Counted from the stretch's first letter, positions 23,563 through 31,586 are shown. The stretch is 33,068 bases of DNA from Saccharofermentans sp. (GCA_024684815.1 JAIKWL010000080.1:1-33068); one strand, 5' to 3'. A program made the numbers and translations. The notes: generated by a model from the letters alone, not told the origin.

Positions 23563-25101
23563 ATGGCATTTCTTAAAAGTTATTCCTGCGTTAAATGCGG
23601 TGGTGTCCTGAACTTTGATGAGGATCAGGAAGTTTTCGGTTGTCCTTTTTGCGGCGGTGAATTTGCATTTACAGATTTCCACAGAGGGGATCTGATCAAG
23701 CAGGGAAAGATGGCTCTGAACAGGGAAAATTTTTTTACTGCAAAAGATAAGTTTCAGGCGATCCTTAAGAGAAATCCAAGAGACTTTGAAGCGCTGCAGG
23801 GCCTGATACTGGCTGAAGGAAATATTCCTGCTGTAAACAGGCTTTGCAGGATCGAGTATCTGGAAGATGCCAAATTAAAAGAAGCTATAGAGGCAACAAA
23901 GAAAGCTAAAGAGGCACTGAATGAAGAATCCGAGTATTTCGGAATCCTTATCAGCATGTTCGAGCTTGCTTATAAATACCACAAGAGCAGCGATGAAACT
24001 GATATAGCAACAAAAGCAAAAAATAAGCATTTCAGAGCTATGAGTTATGAACTGATCGGTATCGAAGAACGCGAGGAAGTTGCTTTTGACGGTTTTAAGA
24101 AGGTGCTCGTTTTTTTAGCTTCAAGAGTCTTACCTGTTTTCCTGGCTGTTTCGATTGTTTCAGGACTCTGGTGGATAACCGCCGGTTTTGTCGGTCTTGT
24201 TGCTCTTACAGGCGGAATAATAAAACTCTATTATTTCTCACAGAAAAAGCGGATAGACAGTCGTCTTAGCAGCGAGATGAGACAACAGTTTGATGAAGAA
24301 GATACTGAATTTGATAAGTTGAAGAATATCAGGAATGAGTACATTAAAACCTATATCAAGCTTAAGAAGATCGTTCCTGATCCCAAAGCTTACGAAAAAC
24401 CCCTGCCGCCTGAAAAGAAGGATACTTCGGTAACTGACGATCCTTTCATGAATATCGAGAAAAACGTCATCTGTAACAAGTGCGGCGGCCAGTTGGTCCT
24501 TGATAAAGAGAAAAACCTTTACGAGTGCAGATCCTGCGGAGTTGCATACGGCACGACCTTGTTCTTCGGTGATCCTTTCAAAAAAGCTGCAAAAGCTCTG
24601 AAGGAAAATGATTTTGAAGAAGCAGAACAGAGATTCTCTTATATCCTGATGATGGATCCTCATGTTTTCGAGGCCCTTCTCGGAAGGATTCTTTGCGCCG
24701 GCCAGTGGAAGAGCATTAATGATATTGCTTTGACTGAAGAGGCTGTGCCTGAAATACGTCTGGATAATATTAAAGGACGTGCAGACGAAGCGGTTATGCA
24801 TGTTGCAGAAGAAGACATGTCCTTTATGGAAGATATCCGGAAGCTTATTTATCTTTACTGTGATTATGAGCAGGCAGCGCAGGCGGCTGATATATTTAAC
24901 GGTCTGCTTGAGAATATATCCAGGAACAGACTGGCTCTCCTGGCAGATAAGGATAATGAGGATTCTCCTCTTAAAAATGAAAACGATTATGTGATAAAGA
25001 GAAGAGCTGAGCTTGCAAAAAAGCATGATTCGAAGGATAAATTCGATGAATTGAAAGCTAAGCTCTTACTTGAGAATACTAAAAGGCTATCCAAGGTATG
25101 A
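23563..25101 (+). CDS. Zinc-ribbon/TPR-like membrane protein, copy 1 of tandem pair
   Basis: I do not recognise a named family for this 512-residue protein. It holds one module twice. Module 1 has a zinc ribbon (Cys9/12/27/30) followed by a TPR-like helix pair (about 46-83: ALNRENFFTAKDKFQAILKR, then PRDFEALQG). Module 2 has a ribbon (Cys304/307/322/325) followed by a matching helix pair (about 339-378: ALKENDFEEAEQRFSYILMM, then PHVFEALLGRIL). Two membrane helices (about 181-200 and 203-223) and a charged coil (about 225-290) lie between them, so both modules should be on the cytoplasmic side. The gene is 11 bases upstream of a paralogue of 511 residues with the same layout. A role in scaffolding or sensing at the membrane is only a guess. 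Confidence 0.82.
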   Translation: MAFLKSYSCVKCGGVLNFDEDQEVFGCPFCGGEFAFTDFHRGDLIKQGKMALNRENFFTAKDKFQAILKRNPRDFEALQGLILAEGNIPAVNRLCRIEYLEDAKLKEAIEATKKAKEALNEESEYFGILISMFELAYKYHKSSDETDIATKAKNKHFRAMSYELIGIEEREEVAFDGFKKVLVFLASRVLPVFLAVSIVSGLWWITAGFVGLVALTGGIIKLYYFSQKKRIDSRLSSEMRQQFDEEDTEFDKLKNIRNEYIKTYIKLKKIVPDPKAYEKPLPPEKKDTSVTDDPFMNIEKNVICNKCGGQLVLDKEKNLYECRSCGVAYGTTLFFGDPFKKAAKALKENDFEEAEQRFSYILMMDPHVFEALLGRILCAGQWKSINDIALTEEAVPEIRLDNIKGRADEAVMHVAEEDMSFMEDIRKLIYLYCDYEQAAQAADIFNGLLENISRNRLALLADKDNEDSPLKNENDYVIKRRAELAKKHDSKDKFDELKAKLLLENTKRLSKV

Positions 25102-25112
25102 GAGGATAGATA

Positions 25113-26648
25113 ATGGCCGGATTAAAGAGTTACACATGTTCAAAATGTTCAGGAGTCCTTGTTTTCGACAACGGCAGGGATAATTATGCCTGTCCCTTCT
25201 GCGGAACAAGTTTTCAAAGCGGTGCTTTCTATAGTGAAGAGCTTTTTGCTCAGGCAAATTCGGGCCTTGAGCAAAAGGCTTTTGAACTGGCCAAAGAAAA
25301 GTACAATCTCATATTGGAAGAGGATCCTCATAACTTTAATGCGTTATTAGGTTCTGTGCTTTGTGAGACAGGAATCTCATCTGTTTCTGAACTTGAAGAT
25401 CACGGGATTATCAAGGATGCCGATCCGTCGAAAATAAGGATTGCAGTCAAAAAAGCAAAGGATAATGCCACTATAGCGGAAGCTTTGTTTTTTGACGGGT
25501 TTATGGAACTGATTGATCTTGCCGCGGAGATCAGGAAGACCGGCGATGTAAAAAAGGAAGTCACTTCTGGAGAGACTAAAGAAAGATTTGAGAGATCGGC
25601 AGAGTTGGTTTCAGGTTACGATGAGTTAAAAGGACTGTGTATTATGATAACAGCTTTCCTTTTGGGCGGGACAATCATATTCCTGGTATTGGGAGGGTTG
25701 ACTGAATTCGCTCTGTTTACCATGATAGGCGTTTATTTGGCAGCAGCGTTGATATTTGCTTTAATCTGTCTGGGTCACCTGATGCTCGGTGCCGGATCCA
25801 AAGCGGATGCCTACCGGCAAGTCAATAATGTTGCATCATCCGCAAAGGCAGTCGCTTCAAGAAAAGAAGAAGCTGAGATCGAAGAATATAAAGAGAAATT
25901 TTCACAGATGATGAAGTCTTTTACAGAACTGAAAGAATCTGCCCTGTCTTCTCCTGAGATCGAAAGAACAGAAGAGGACAGCAATAATACTGCAACCAGT
26001 ACAGGAAAGAACGTAATCTGCGACAAGTGCGGTGCGGAGTTATCTCTTGATGATTCAGGACGCTTTTACAGCTGCAAACACTGCGGCGTTGCATACGGAG
26101 TCTCCCTTTTCTTCGGGCATTCTCTCGAGAAAGCCCTGAATGTTTTAAATGCCGGCTATTTCGAAGAAGCTGACAGCAGACTTTCATATTTTCTGATGCA
26201 TGCTCCTTCCGATTTTGATGCACGCCTCGGGAGGATCCTTTGCTGCGGAAGATGGACAAAGATAAGCGATGTCGATTACTCAAACGATACTTCGCTCGAT
26301 CTTATCAGGAAACTTGAAAACCTGACTAAAGAAGCTACAGAGAATGTAGCTGAACCTGATAAGGAATTCTTTGTTGAAGTAAGAGAACTTACAAATATTC
26401 TTACCAAGATCATGCTCAACAGAAACAAGCAGAATAAGCTTATTTCAGCTCTTGAAAAGCTGGAGGCAGCCAAGATCGCATATTCATATTCGTACGATTA
26501 TGTTAAATCTGATCCTGAAAAGGAGAAGCGAAAACTTGACTACGATCTCAGGACTCTTCGGATCGAAGAAGAATATATACGAAAGCGCTTTGAAGATGAA
26601 AAGAACAAACTGATCGGAATGAGAAGTGACAGCGTATTCTGCAAATAA
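25113..26648 (+). CDS. Zinc-ribbon/TPR-like membrane protein, copy 2 of tandem pair
   Basis: This paralogue of the preceding gene (511 against 512 residues) keeps the same architecture: ribbon Cys9/12/27/30, TPR-like pair (about 46-84), membrane helices (about 174-195 and 198-225), charged coil (about 228-290), second ribbon Cys303/306/321/324, second TPR-like pair (about 339-378). The segments after the second ribbon (CGVAYG..LFFG and the GRILC.G.W motif) are nearly the same in both proteins, while membrane helices and C-terminal helices differ. The C-terminus is longer and more coiled here, with a run of K/E/R from about 450. The ATG follows AGAGGATAGATA in an 11-base gap. Retention of both copies suggests a heteromeric complex rather than redundancy; this is inference. 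Confidence 0.82.
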   Translation: MAGLKSYTCSKCSGVLVFDNGRDNYACPFCGTSFQSGAFYSEELFAQANSGLEQKAFELAKEKYNLILEEDPHNFNALLGSVLCETGISSVSELEDHGIIKDADPSKIRIAVKKAKDNATIAEALFFDGFMELIDLAAEIRKTGDVKKEVTSGETKERFERSAELVSGYDELKGLCIMITAFLLGGTIIFLVLGGLTEFALFTMIGVYLAAALIFALICLGHLMLGAGSKADAYRQVNNVASSAKAVASRKEEAEIEEYKEKFSQMMKSFTELKESALSSPEIERTEEDSNNTATSTGKNVICDKCGAELSLDDSGRFYSCKHCGVAYGVSLFFGHSLEKALNVLNAGYFEEADSRLSYFLMHAPSDFDARLGRILCCGRWTKISDVDYSNDTSLDLIRKLENLTKEATENVAEPDKEFFVEVRELTNILTKIMLNRNKQNKLISALEKLEAAKIAYSYSYDYVKSDPEKEKRKLDYDLRTLRIEEEYIRKRFEDEKNKLIGMRSDSVFCK

Positions 26649-26651
26649 TTG

Positions 26652-26657
26652 TATAAT
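26652..26657 (+). promoter_or_regulatory. -10 element before the TrmN6-like gene
   Basis: A perfect TATAAT directly after the preceding stop codon and 36 bases before the TTG at 26693. The -35 region lies inside the upstream gene and is weak. Confidence 0.42.
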
Positions 26658-26692
26658 ATCTTGTAATTCTTAATGAACGGCGGTAAGAACGG

Positions 26693-27499
26693 TTGCCTGA
26701 TCCTTTAGTTGTCAATGTCGAAGGCGAGAACATCATGCCTGAATCACTCGGGCGCGGCGGTCTTATGCTTTTGCAGCACAAGGACTGCTATAAGCTTGAT
26801 ACTGCAAGCGTTTTGCTTGCATGGTTTGCCGCATCCTTTGTCCGAATGGGAAAACACAGTGAAATGCTTGAATTAGGCAGCGGCACGGGAGGCGTATCTT
26901 TGCTGGTTTCTGCCCGCTGCAGGCATGCGCATGTGGACGGTGTGGAGCTTGTTGAACTGCCCTATAAAGTATTCTGTGAGAATATAAAGCTAAATAATCT
27001 GTCCGACCGCATCAACGCATTTAATTGTGATCTTCGTGAGCTTCCTTCTGAGATTAAGAACAAAGCTTATGATGTAGTCTTTATGAATCCGCCTTTTTAC
27101 GACGGTACTAAAGGATCGGTCACTGATGCAATGGTCAAGTCTGAACATGAGAAAACTGCCCGTTTTGCTGATTGCGGTGTGCTGGAGGATTTTGTTCGCG
27201 TGCAGTCTTTGCGCACCCGAACGAGCGGCGGATATGCGGTTATGTGCATAAGCCCGGACAGGGTGCCGGAAGTGTTTTCGATGTATTCAAAATATAAGAT
27301 CACTCCTGTCAGACTGCTGACAGTTCATGCAAATGCAGGTAAAGATGCCTTCCTTGCACTGATTACGGGAAAGAAAGGCGCACCAAACGCAGAGTTTAAG
27401 GTGCTGCCGCCTTTATTCTTAAATGAAGAAGGTTCATCAGCTCTTACAAAGAGAGCAACACACATATATGAGGAGGAACACTCGGATTGCTTTATCTAG
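26693..27499 (+). CDS. TrmN6/YabB-like SAM-dependent methyltransferase
   Basis: The family methylates N6 of adenine 37 in tRNA1(Val). The 268-residue product has the family's N-terminal RGGLMLLQHKDCYKLDTASVLLAWF (21-45), SAM motif I LELGSGTGG (59-67), the acidic motif II GVELVE, and the catalytic NPPF at 132-135. The start is a TTG at 26693; a later ATG would remove the conserved GENIMPESLGRGG lead-in, so TTG is kept although its ribosome binding site is poor. It overlaps rsmI by 13 bases; the yabB-rsmI neighbourhood is common in Firmicutes and supports the call. RNA specificity is by family only. Confidence 0.85.
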   Translation: MPDPLVVNVEGENIMPESLGRGGLMLLQHKDCYKLDTASVLLAWFAASFVRMGKHSEMLELGSGTGGVSLLVSARCRHAHVDGVELVELPYKVFCENIKLNNLSDRINAFNCDLRELPSEIKNKAYDVVFMNPPFYDGTKGSVTDAMVKSEHEKTARFADCGVLEDFVRVQSLRTRTSGGYAVMCISPDRVPEVFSMYSKYKITPVRLLTVHANAGKDAFLALITGKKGAPNAEFKVLPPLFLNEEGSSALTKRATHIYEEEHSDCFI

Positions 27500-28305
27500 T
27501 CGGAACACCCATTGGAAATATTGATGATATGTCGCCCAGAGCATGCGAAGTTCTTAAAAACGTTGATGTAATAGCATGCGAAGATACGAGAGTTACGGGA
27601 ATCCTGTTGTCACAGCTCGGTATCACCGGCAAGCGTTTGATCTCTTACCACGAGCACAATAAAGCCGCAAGCGGAAACGGGATCCTTGATATGCTTAAGT
27701 CAGGCCTTAATGTTGCTGAAGTATCAGATGCAGGAATGCCCGCAATCAGTGATCCGGGTGCGGACCTTGCATCACTTGCAGCTTCAAACGGCATTGATGT
27801 GAGCGTTATTCCCGGACCTTCCGCAGTAACTGCTGCACTGAGCATCTCAGGCCTTGATACCAGGTATTTCCACTTTGAGGGTTTCCTTCCTTCAGAGGGA
27901 TCCAAAAGACGTGAACGGCTAAAAGCATTGACTCTGATCGGGGAGACAATAGTTCTCTATGAGGCGCCTCACCGCTTGAAAAAGCTCCTGGATGAGCTTA
28001 ACAATGCCGGTTTTGGTGATAAAAAGATCGCACTTTGCCGCGAGCTCACAAAGAAATACGAAGAAGTTCTCCGCATGACAGTATCTGAAGCCATCGAGTA
28101 CTATAAGATCACTGAGCCAAGGGGTGAATTCTGCATATGCCTTGAACCGCTGGAGCAGAAGGCTATGACTGAAGCAGGGGACGGAACGGCACTTATTGCG
28201 CTTCTTAAAGAGAAGGGTATGTCTTCAAAGGATATAGCTTCCGTTGTATCCGAATATACGGGGATGAACAAAAAGGAAGCCTACAAGATCGCTTCAGAAA
28301 GCTGA
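27487..28305 (+). CDS. rsmI: 16S rRNA 2'-O-methyltransferase RsmI
   Basis: RsmI methylates the ribose of C1402 in 16S rRNA. The 272-residue protein begins LYLVGTPIGNIDDMSPRACEVL and has ACEDTR, SYHEHN, VSDAGMPAISDPG, IPGPSAVTAALSISG, EGFLPSEGSKRRERL and YEAPHRL, all signature blocks of the family. The start is a TTG at 27487, 10 bases after a perfect AGGAGG that lies inside the upstream gene. No clear terminator follows; the next 200 bases hold structured repeats. Confidence 0.96.
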   Translation: MLYLVGTPIGNIDDMSPRACEVLKNVDVIACEDTRVTGILLSQLGITGKRLISYHEHNKAASGNGILDMLKSGLNVAEVSDAGMPAISDPGADLASLAASNGIDVSVIPGPSAVTAALSISGLDTRYFHFEGFLPSEGSKRRERLKALTLIGETIVLYEAPHRLKKLLDELNNAGFGDKKIALCRELTKKYEEVLRMTVSEAIEYYKITEPRGEFCICLEPLEQKAMTEAGDGTALIALLKEKGMSSKDIASVVSEYTGMNKKEAYKIASES

Positions 28306-28353
28306 TAGAGTGAATTATTGATCTCACGTTTGTAGCACCTGCTTCGATTACCC

Positions 28354-28396
28354 GTCAAGGGTTCAGGCTCCGCCTCGCTTTTCAAGCGCCCTTGAC
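28354..28396. repeat. Nested inverted repeat in the rsmI-nuclease gap
   Basis: An outer pair, GTCAAGGG (28354-28361) with CCCTTGAC (28389-28396), encloses a perfect inner hairpin, CGCTT (28376-28380) with AAGCG (28384-28388). It is GC-rich against its surroundings and has no T run on either strand, so a simple terminator is unlikely. It may be a small RNA, a REP-like palindrome or a processing site. Confidence 0.6.
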
Positions 28397-28426
28397 CGGC
28401 ATCTCGCAGCTGCTTGTTGAGTGCTT

Positions 28427-28452
28427 AAGGGATGCAAGGCATCCCTTGCATC
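28427..28452. repeat. Two overlapping, mutually exclusive hairpins
   Basis: AAGGGATGC (28427-28435) pairs perfectly with GCATCCCTT (28439-28447), while GATGCAAGG (28431-28439) pairs equally well with CCTTGCATC (28444-28452). Both stems are 9 bp with loops of 3 and 4 bases. The rest of 28306-28515 shows no gene. Confidence 0.6.
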
Positions 28453-28515
28453 AAAGATGTCGGGATGTTAAAGAAGTTGTTTGAGTGAAGGCATCGAGCC
28501 AATTTATAGCTGGCT

Positions 28516-29313
28516 TTATCTGTAATTCTTTTCGATGAAATCATTAAACCAGCTTATGTCCAGAGGATGATCAGCAGATTCAAAGGTATAAAACAATCTG
28601 TCACCCTGAAATATCTGAGCCTTCGCATATTTGTTTGCTCTGTCAATCATATCCTCAACATATCCGGAGTCGCCCATTTTTCCGCAGTGTTCGTGGTAGA
28701 GTATTTTTCTGTCACTAAGTCTCAGGATAGTGAAGTCGGGGTGAAATACCACACCTCCGATAAGGACCGGGCATTCATACTTATACGGAATACCCTTGAT
28801 ATAAAGCCTGTCCGCGATTATTACTTCTGACTTGGATCTTACACGTTCACCTTTCATCGTATAGTATTCAGGAGCATCCTTACTGAAAGGTTTTGGCACA
28901 AAAGGAATTGCCAGCCATTCTTTGGCATAATCTTCGTCGCTGAATATAAGAGGTGAAGCATACTTGATATATCTATCATCAAGTGCTAAATAGGCTTTCT
29001 CAAAAGTGGTTTTTGGGTACTCGAGAATATCTTTCTTAAGTACTTTAGCTTCGAGTTCTGCTGCTTCGAGTGCTTGCTTTATCTGCTCCTTTTGAACTAA
29101 TTGGCGAATTAATACAAAGTCTTTTTTGCCCAAATAATTTTCGCCTGAACTTGAGTATGTGTAGAAATATGAATAACCCTTATGAATCCGGATATAAATA
29201 CTGCATCCCGGGAGTCCCTCGTTTGCTTTTTCGAGTGACGATATGGTTCTAATCAGTGTTCTATATCTGGCACGCATTACATCCAATACTGAATTCTTCA
29301 TATAGAGTGCCAT
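28516..29313 (-). CDS. Predicted PD-(D/E)XK-like nuclease of a clostridial family
   Basis: The 265-residue protein has an N-terminal part rich in Lys and Tyr (IYIRIHKGYSYFYTYSSSGENYLGKKD, about 39-65) and a helical middle. Its C-terminal domain shows a PD-(D/E)XK-like signature: RSKSEVIIADRL (Glu163), then YKYECP, then HPDFTI (Asp193), then YHEHCGKMGDSGYVEDM (Glu208, with His209 where Lys is usual). From memory this family is widespread, often in several copies per genome, in gut Clostridia and has no established function; this was not checked. Two starts are possible (29313 and 29301). AAAGG abuts the first and lies 12 bases before the second. No methylase or toxin partner is adjacent. Palindromic repeats flank it on both sides. 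Confidence 0.72.
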   Translation of the reverse strand: MALYMKNSVLDVMRARYRTLIRTISSLEKANEGLPGCSIYIRIHKGYSYFYTYSSSGENYLGKKDFVLIRQLVQKEQIKQALEAAELEAKVLKKDILEYPKTTFEKAYLALDDRYIKYASPLIFSDEDYAKEWLAIPFVPKPFSKDAPEYYTMKGERVRSKSEVIIADRLYIKGIPYKYECPVLIGGVVFHPDFTILRLSDRKILYHEHCGKMGDSGYVEDMIDRANKYAKAQIFQGDRLFYTFESADHPLDISWFNDFIEKNYR

Positions 29314-29332
29314 CCTTTAGGGTTTTTCCTTG

Positions 29333-29338
29333 ATTATA
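29333..29338 (-). promoter_or_regulatory. -10 element of the nuclease gene
   Basis: A minus-strand TATAAT lies 20 bases before the ATG at 29313, so the leader would be short. The -35 at 17 bases (CTGTTT) is weak. Confidence 0.5.
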
Positions 29339-29375
29339 GAGTCTGTGATTTAATAAAACAGGTTTTTAAAGCAAG

Positions 29376-29410
29376 TTGAGACTATTTTCAAGAAATTGAG
29401 ACTAGTCTCA
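29376..29410. repeat. TTGAGACTA direct repeat and perfect 14-bp palindrome
   Basis: TTGAGACTA occurs at 29376-29384 and again 20 bases on at 29396-29404. The second copy is the left part of the perfect palindrome TGAGACTAGTCTCA (29397-29410). The form is that of a regulator binding site between divergent genes. Confidence 0.62.
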
Positions 29411-29430
29411 TCTTTGTTGTTTCGGTAGAG

Positions 29431-29524
29431 TTCCACGGAAATACTATTTTAAATATGCCTTTCCGTGGAAAAACAGATGATTTTTCCACGGAAACGCATC
29501 TGCAAAACCTGTTTTCCGTGGAAA
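29431..29524. repeat. Four alternating TTCCACGGAAA / TTCCGTGGAAA palindromes
   Basis: The 11-base motif occurs at 29431, 29461 (inverted), 29484 and 29514 (inverted). Each copy is itself a near-palindrome (TTCC-AC/GT-GGAA). Copies 1/2 and 3/4 form two units of equal geometry: 11-bp arms around exactly 18 bases of unrelated sequence, repeated with a 53-bp period. The array lies between the divergent nuclease gene and the metG promoter. Together with the TTGAGACTA element and flanking AT-rich sequence it fills most of the 326-base gap at 29314-29639, which holds no gene. Confidence 0.85.
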
Positions 29525-29560
29525 TGCAATTGCATAATAATCACCTTCAGTGGCCTCTTC

Positions 29561-29589
29561 TTGAAAACTAATGCGCAAATAACTATAAT
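29561..29589 (+). promoter_or_regulatory. Promoter of metG
   Basis: TTGAAA (29561-29566), 17 bases, then TATAAT (29584-29589). The predicted leader of about 44 bases is too short for a T-box and ends in GGGGAGG 6 bases before the ATG. Confidence 0.78.
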
Positions 29590-29639
29590 CATTTAATTAC
29601 GCGCTGACTTTATTATATTTACGCGCGGGGAGGAACATC

Positions 29640-31580
29640 ATGGCTGAAAAGAAAACATTCTACATCACTACACCGATCTATTATCCGTCGGGCAATCCGC
29701 ATATCGGACACTGCTATTCGACTCTTGCATGCGATGCTATCGCAAGAATGAAGCGAATGCAGGGCTATGATGTAATGTTCTCCACAGGTACAGACGAGCA
29801 CGGTCAGAAGATCGAGAAGAAGGCTATTGAGATGGGCGTTACTCCTAAGGCTTATGTTGACGATATTGTTGCCAACTTCAAGAGACTCTGGGCAACACTT
29901 GGTATCAAGTATGACAGATACGTCAGGACTACTGACGATTACCATATCAAGACAGTTCAGAACATGTTCGAGAAGCTCTATAAGGATGGCTACATCTATA
30001 AGAGCGAATATAAGGGTAAGTACTGCACACCTTGTGAATCTTTCTGGACAGAGAGCCAGCTCGTTGACGGCAAGTGCCCTGACTGCGGAAGAGAAGTAAC
30101 AGAGGCTTCAGAGGAGGCTTACTTCTTCAAGCTTTCAGAGTTCGGTCCCAAGCTCAAAGAGCTCCTCCTGGATCCCGAGAAGAATTTCCTTGAGCCTAAG
30201 TCCAGAGTTAATGAGATGATCAACAATTTCATCGAGCCCGGTCTGCAGGATCTTTGCGTTTCCAGAACGAGCGTTAAGTGGGGAATCCCCGTTACATTTG
30301 ACGAGGGCCACTACGTTTACGTTTGGATGGACGCTCTCACAAACTATATCTCGCTCCTGGGATTCATGAACGATACTTACAACGATTACGAGAAGTACTG
30401 GCCTGCTGATATGCACGTAATGGCAAAGGAGATCGTAAGATTCCACTCGCTCATATGGCCTGCATTCCTCATGGCATTGGGGGAGCCCCTTCCTAAGAAG
30501 GTGTACGGCCACGGCTGGATCACTTTTGACGGCGGAAAGATGAGTAAGTCAAAGGGCAATGTTATCGATCCGTTCGTACTTTGCGAGAGATACGGCGTTG
30601 ATGCTTTGAGATATCACCTTTTAAGAGAGATGGTATTCGGATCTGACTGCCCTTATTCAAATGAGCAGATGTTCGCAAGGATCAACTCCGACCTGGCTAA
30701 CGATCTGGGCAACCTCGTTTCGAGAACGACGGCAATGGTCATTAAGTATTTTGACGGTACGCTTCCTGAGGATAAGGAGTTTACAGATGCTGATAATGAC
30801 TTGCTTGAGCAGCTTGACGCTCTGCCGGATTTTGTTTCCGAGACATTTGAGACAATGCGTTTCTCTGAAGGCCTTGCAAAGATATTCAGCGTAATCGCAA
30901 GAGCAAACAAGTATATTGATGAGAATGAGCCCTGGAAGCTCGCTAAGGATGAGACGGCAAAGCCGAGACTTGCAGCAGTTCTTTACAATCTGCTCGATGC
31001 AATCAGACGCGTTGCTATCCTCTTAGAGCCCGTAATGCCTCATACATCGCCCAAGATCTTTGAGCAGATCGGTGCTGATGAGTCCAGTACAACATGGGAA
31101 GCTTCCAAGGCAAGACATGCTCTTTCTGCAACAGTAACAGTTACTAAGGGTGAAGTCCTTTTCCCCAGGATCGACATCGACAAGGAGATCGATGAACTCA
31201 ACAAGATGTTCCCTTCAGCAGAAGAGGAGAAGGGCAAGGATCTTGAGCCTTTGAAGCCCCTCACGAAGTTCGATAACTTTGCAGCTTTGGATCTCAGAGC
31301 AGTTAAGGTCCTTTCATGCGAGAAGGTCGAAAAGTCCGATAAGCTTCTGAAGTTCAAGGTCGACGACGGTTTCGGTGAGAGACAGGTTCTTTCGGGCATT
31401 GCTAAGTACTATAAGCCGGAAGATCTCATCGGCAAGACTCTTGCTATGATAGTAAACCTTGAGCCCCGTAAGATGATGGGACTTGAGAGCAACGGCATGA
31501 TCCTTTCAGTCAAATACGGTGACGGTTACCGTGTTGTCGAGTTCGATGATTCGGTACTGCCGGGTTCTGATATTTCGTAA
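29640..31580 (+). CDS. metG: Methionyl-tRNA synthetase
   Basis: MetRS charges initiator and elongator tRNA-Met. The 646-residue protein has the class I HIGH motif at 21-24, a single zinc knuckle (Cys129/132/146/149), KMSKS at 300-304, the anticodon-binding helical domain, and a C-terminal EMAP-like tRNA-binding domain (about 540-646: DLRAVKVLSCEKVEKSDKLLKFKVDDG, then GIAKYYKPEDLIGK). This matches the MetG type of Bacillus. The ATG follows GGGGAGG. It is first in an operon with tatD, 6 bases downstream. Codon use is more biased to C- and G-ending codons than its neighbours, fitting high expression. Confidence 0.97.
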   Translation: MAEKKTFYITTPIYYPSGNPHIGHCYSTLACDAIARMKRMQGYDVMFSTGTDEHGQKIEKKAIEMGVTPKAYVDDIVANFKRLWATLGIKYDRYVRTTDDYHIKTVQNMFEKLYKDGYIYKSEYKGKYCTPCESFWTESQLVDGKCPDCGREVTEASEEAYFFKLSEFGPKLKELLLDPEKNFLEPKSRVNEMINNFIEPGLQDLCVSRTSVKWGIPVTFDEGHYVYVWMDALTNYISLLGFMNDTYNDYEKYWPADMHVMAKEIVRFHSLIWPAFLMALGEPLPKKVYGHGWITFDGGKMSKSKGNVIDPFVLCERYGVDALRYHLLREMVFGSDCPYSNEQMFARINSDLANDLGNLVSRTTAMVIKYFDGTLPEDKEFTDADNDLLEQLDALPDFVSETFETMRFSEGLAKIFSVIARANKYIDENEPWKLAKDETAKPRLAAVLYNLLDAIRRVAILLEPVMPHTSPKIFEQIGADESSTTWEASKARHALSATVTVTKGEVLFPRIDIDKEIDELNKMFPSAEEEKGKDLEPLKPLTKFDNFAALDLRAVKVLSCEKVEKSDKLLKFKVDDGFGERQVLSGIAKYYKPEDLIGKTLAMIVNLEPRKMMGLESNGMILSVKYGDGYRVVEFDDSVLPGSDIS

Positions 31581-31586
31581 CTGGCC

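Noticed and set aside
24238-25026. 262-codon minus-strand open frame opposite the first zinc-ribbon/TPR gene
   Set aside because: The plus-strand frame has conserved Cys pairs and a paralogue next door; the minus frame has no ribosome binding site and no recognisable domain.
28354-28452. Terminator of rsmI or of the nuclease gene
   Set aside because: Stable stems exist but no T run follows on either strand, so intrinsic termination is not supported.
29431-29524. CRISPR-like array of repeats and spacers
   Set aside because: The repeat is only 11 bases, alternates in orientation, spacers are 18, 13 and 18 bases, and no cas gene is present. Paired palindromes explain it better.
29590-29639. 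T-box or SAM riboswitch before metG
   Set aside because: The leader is too short and no T-box AGGGTGG sequence or SAM-I core can be seen.
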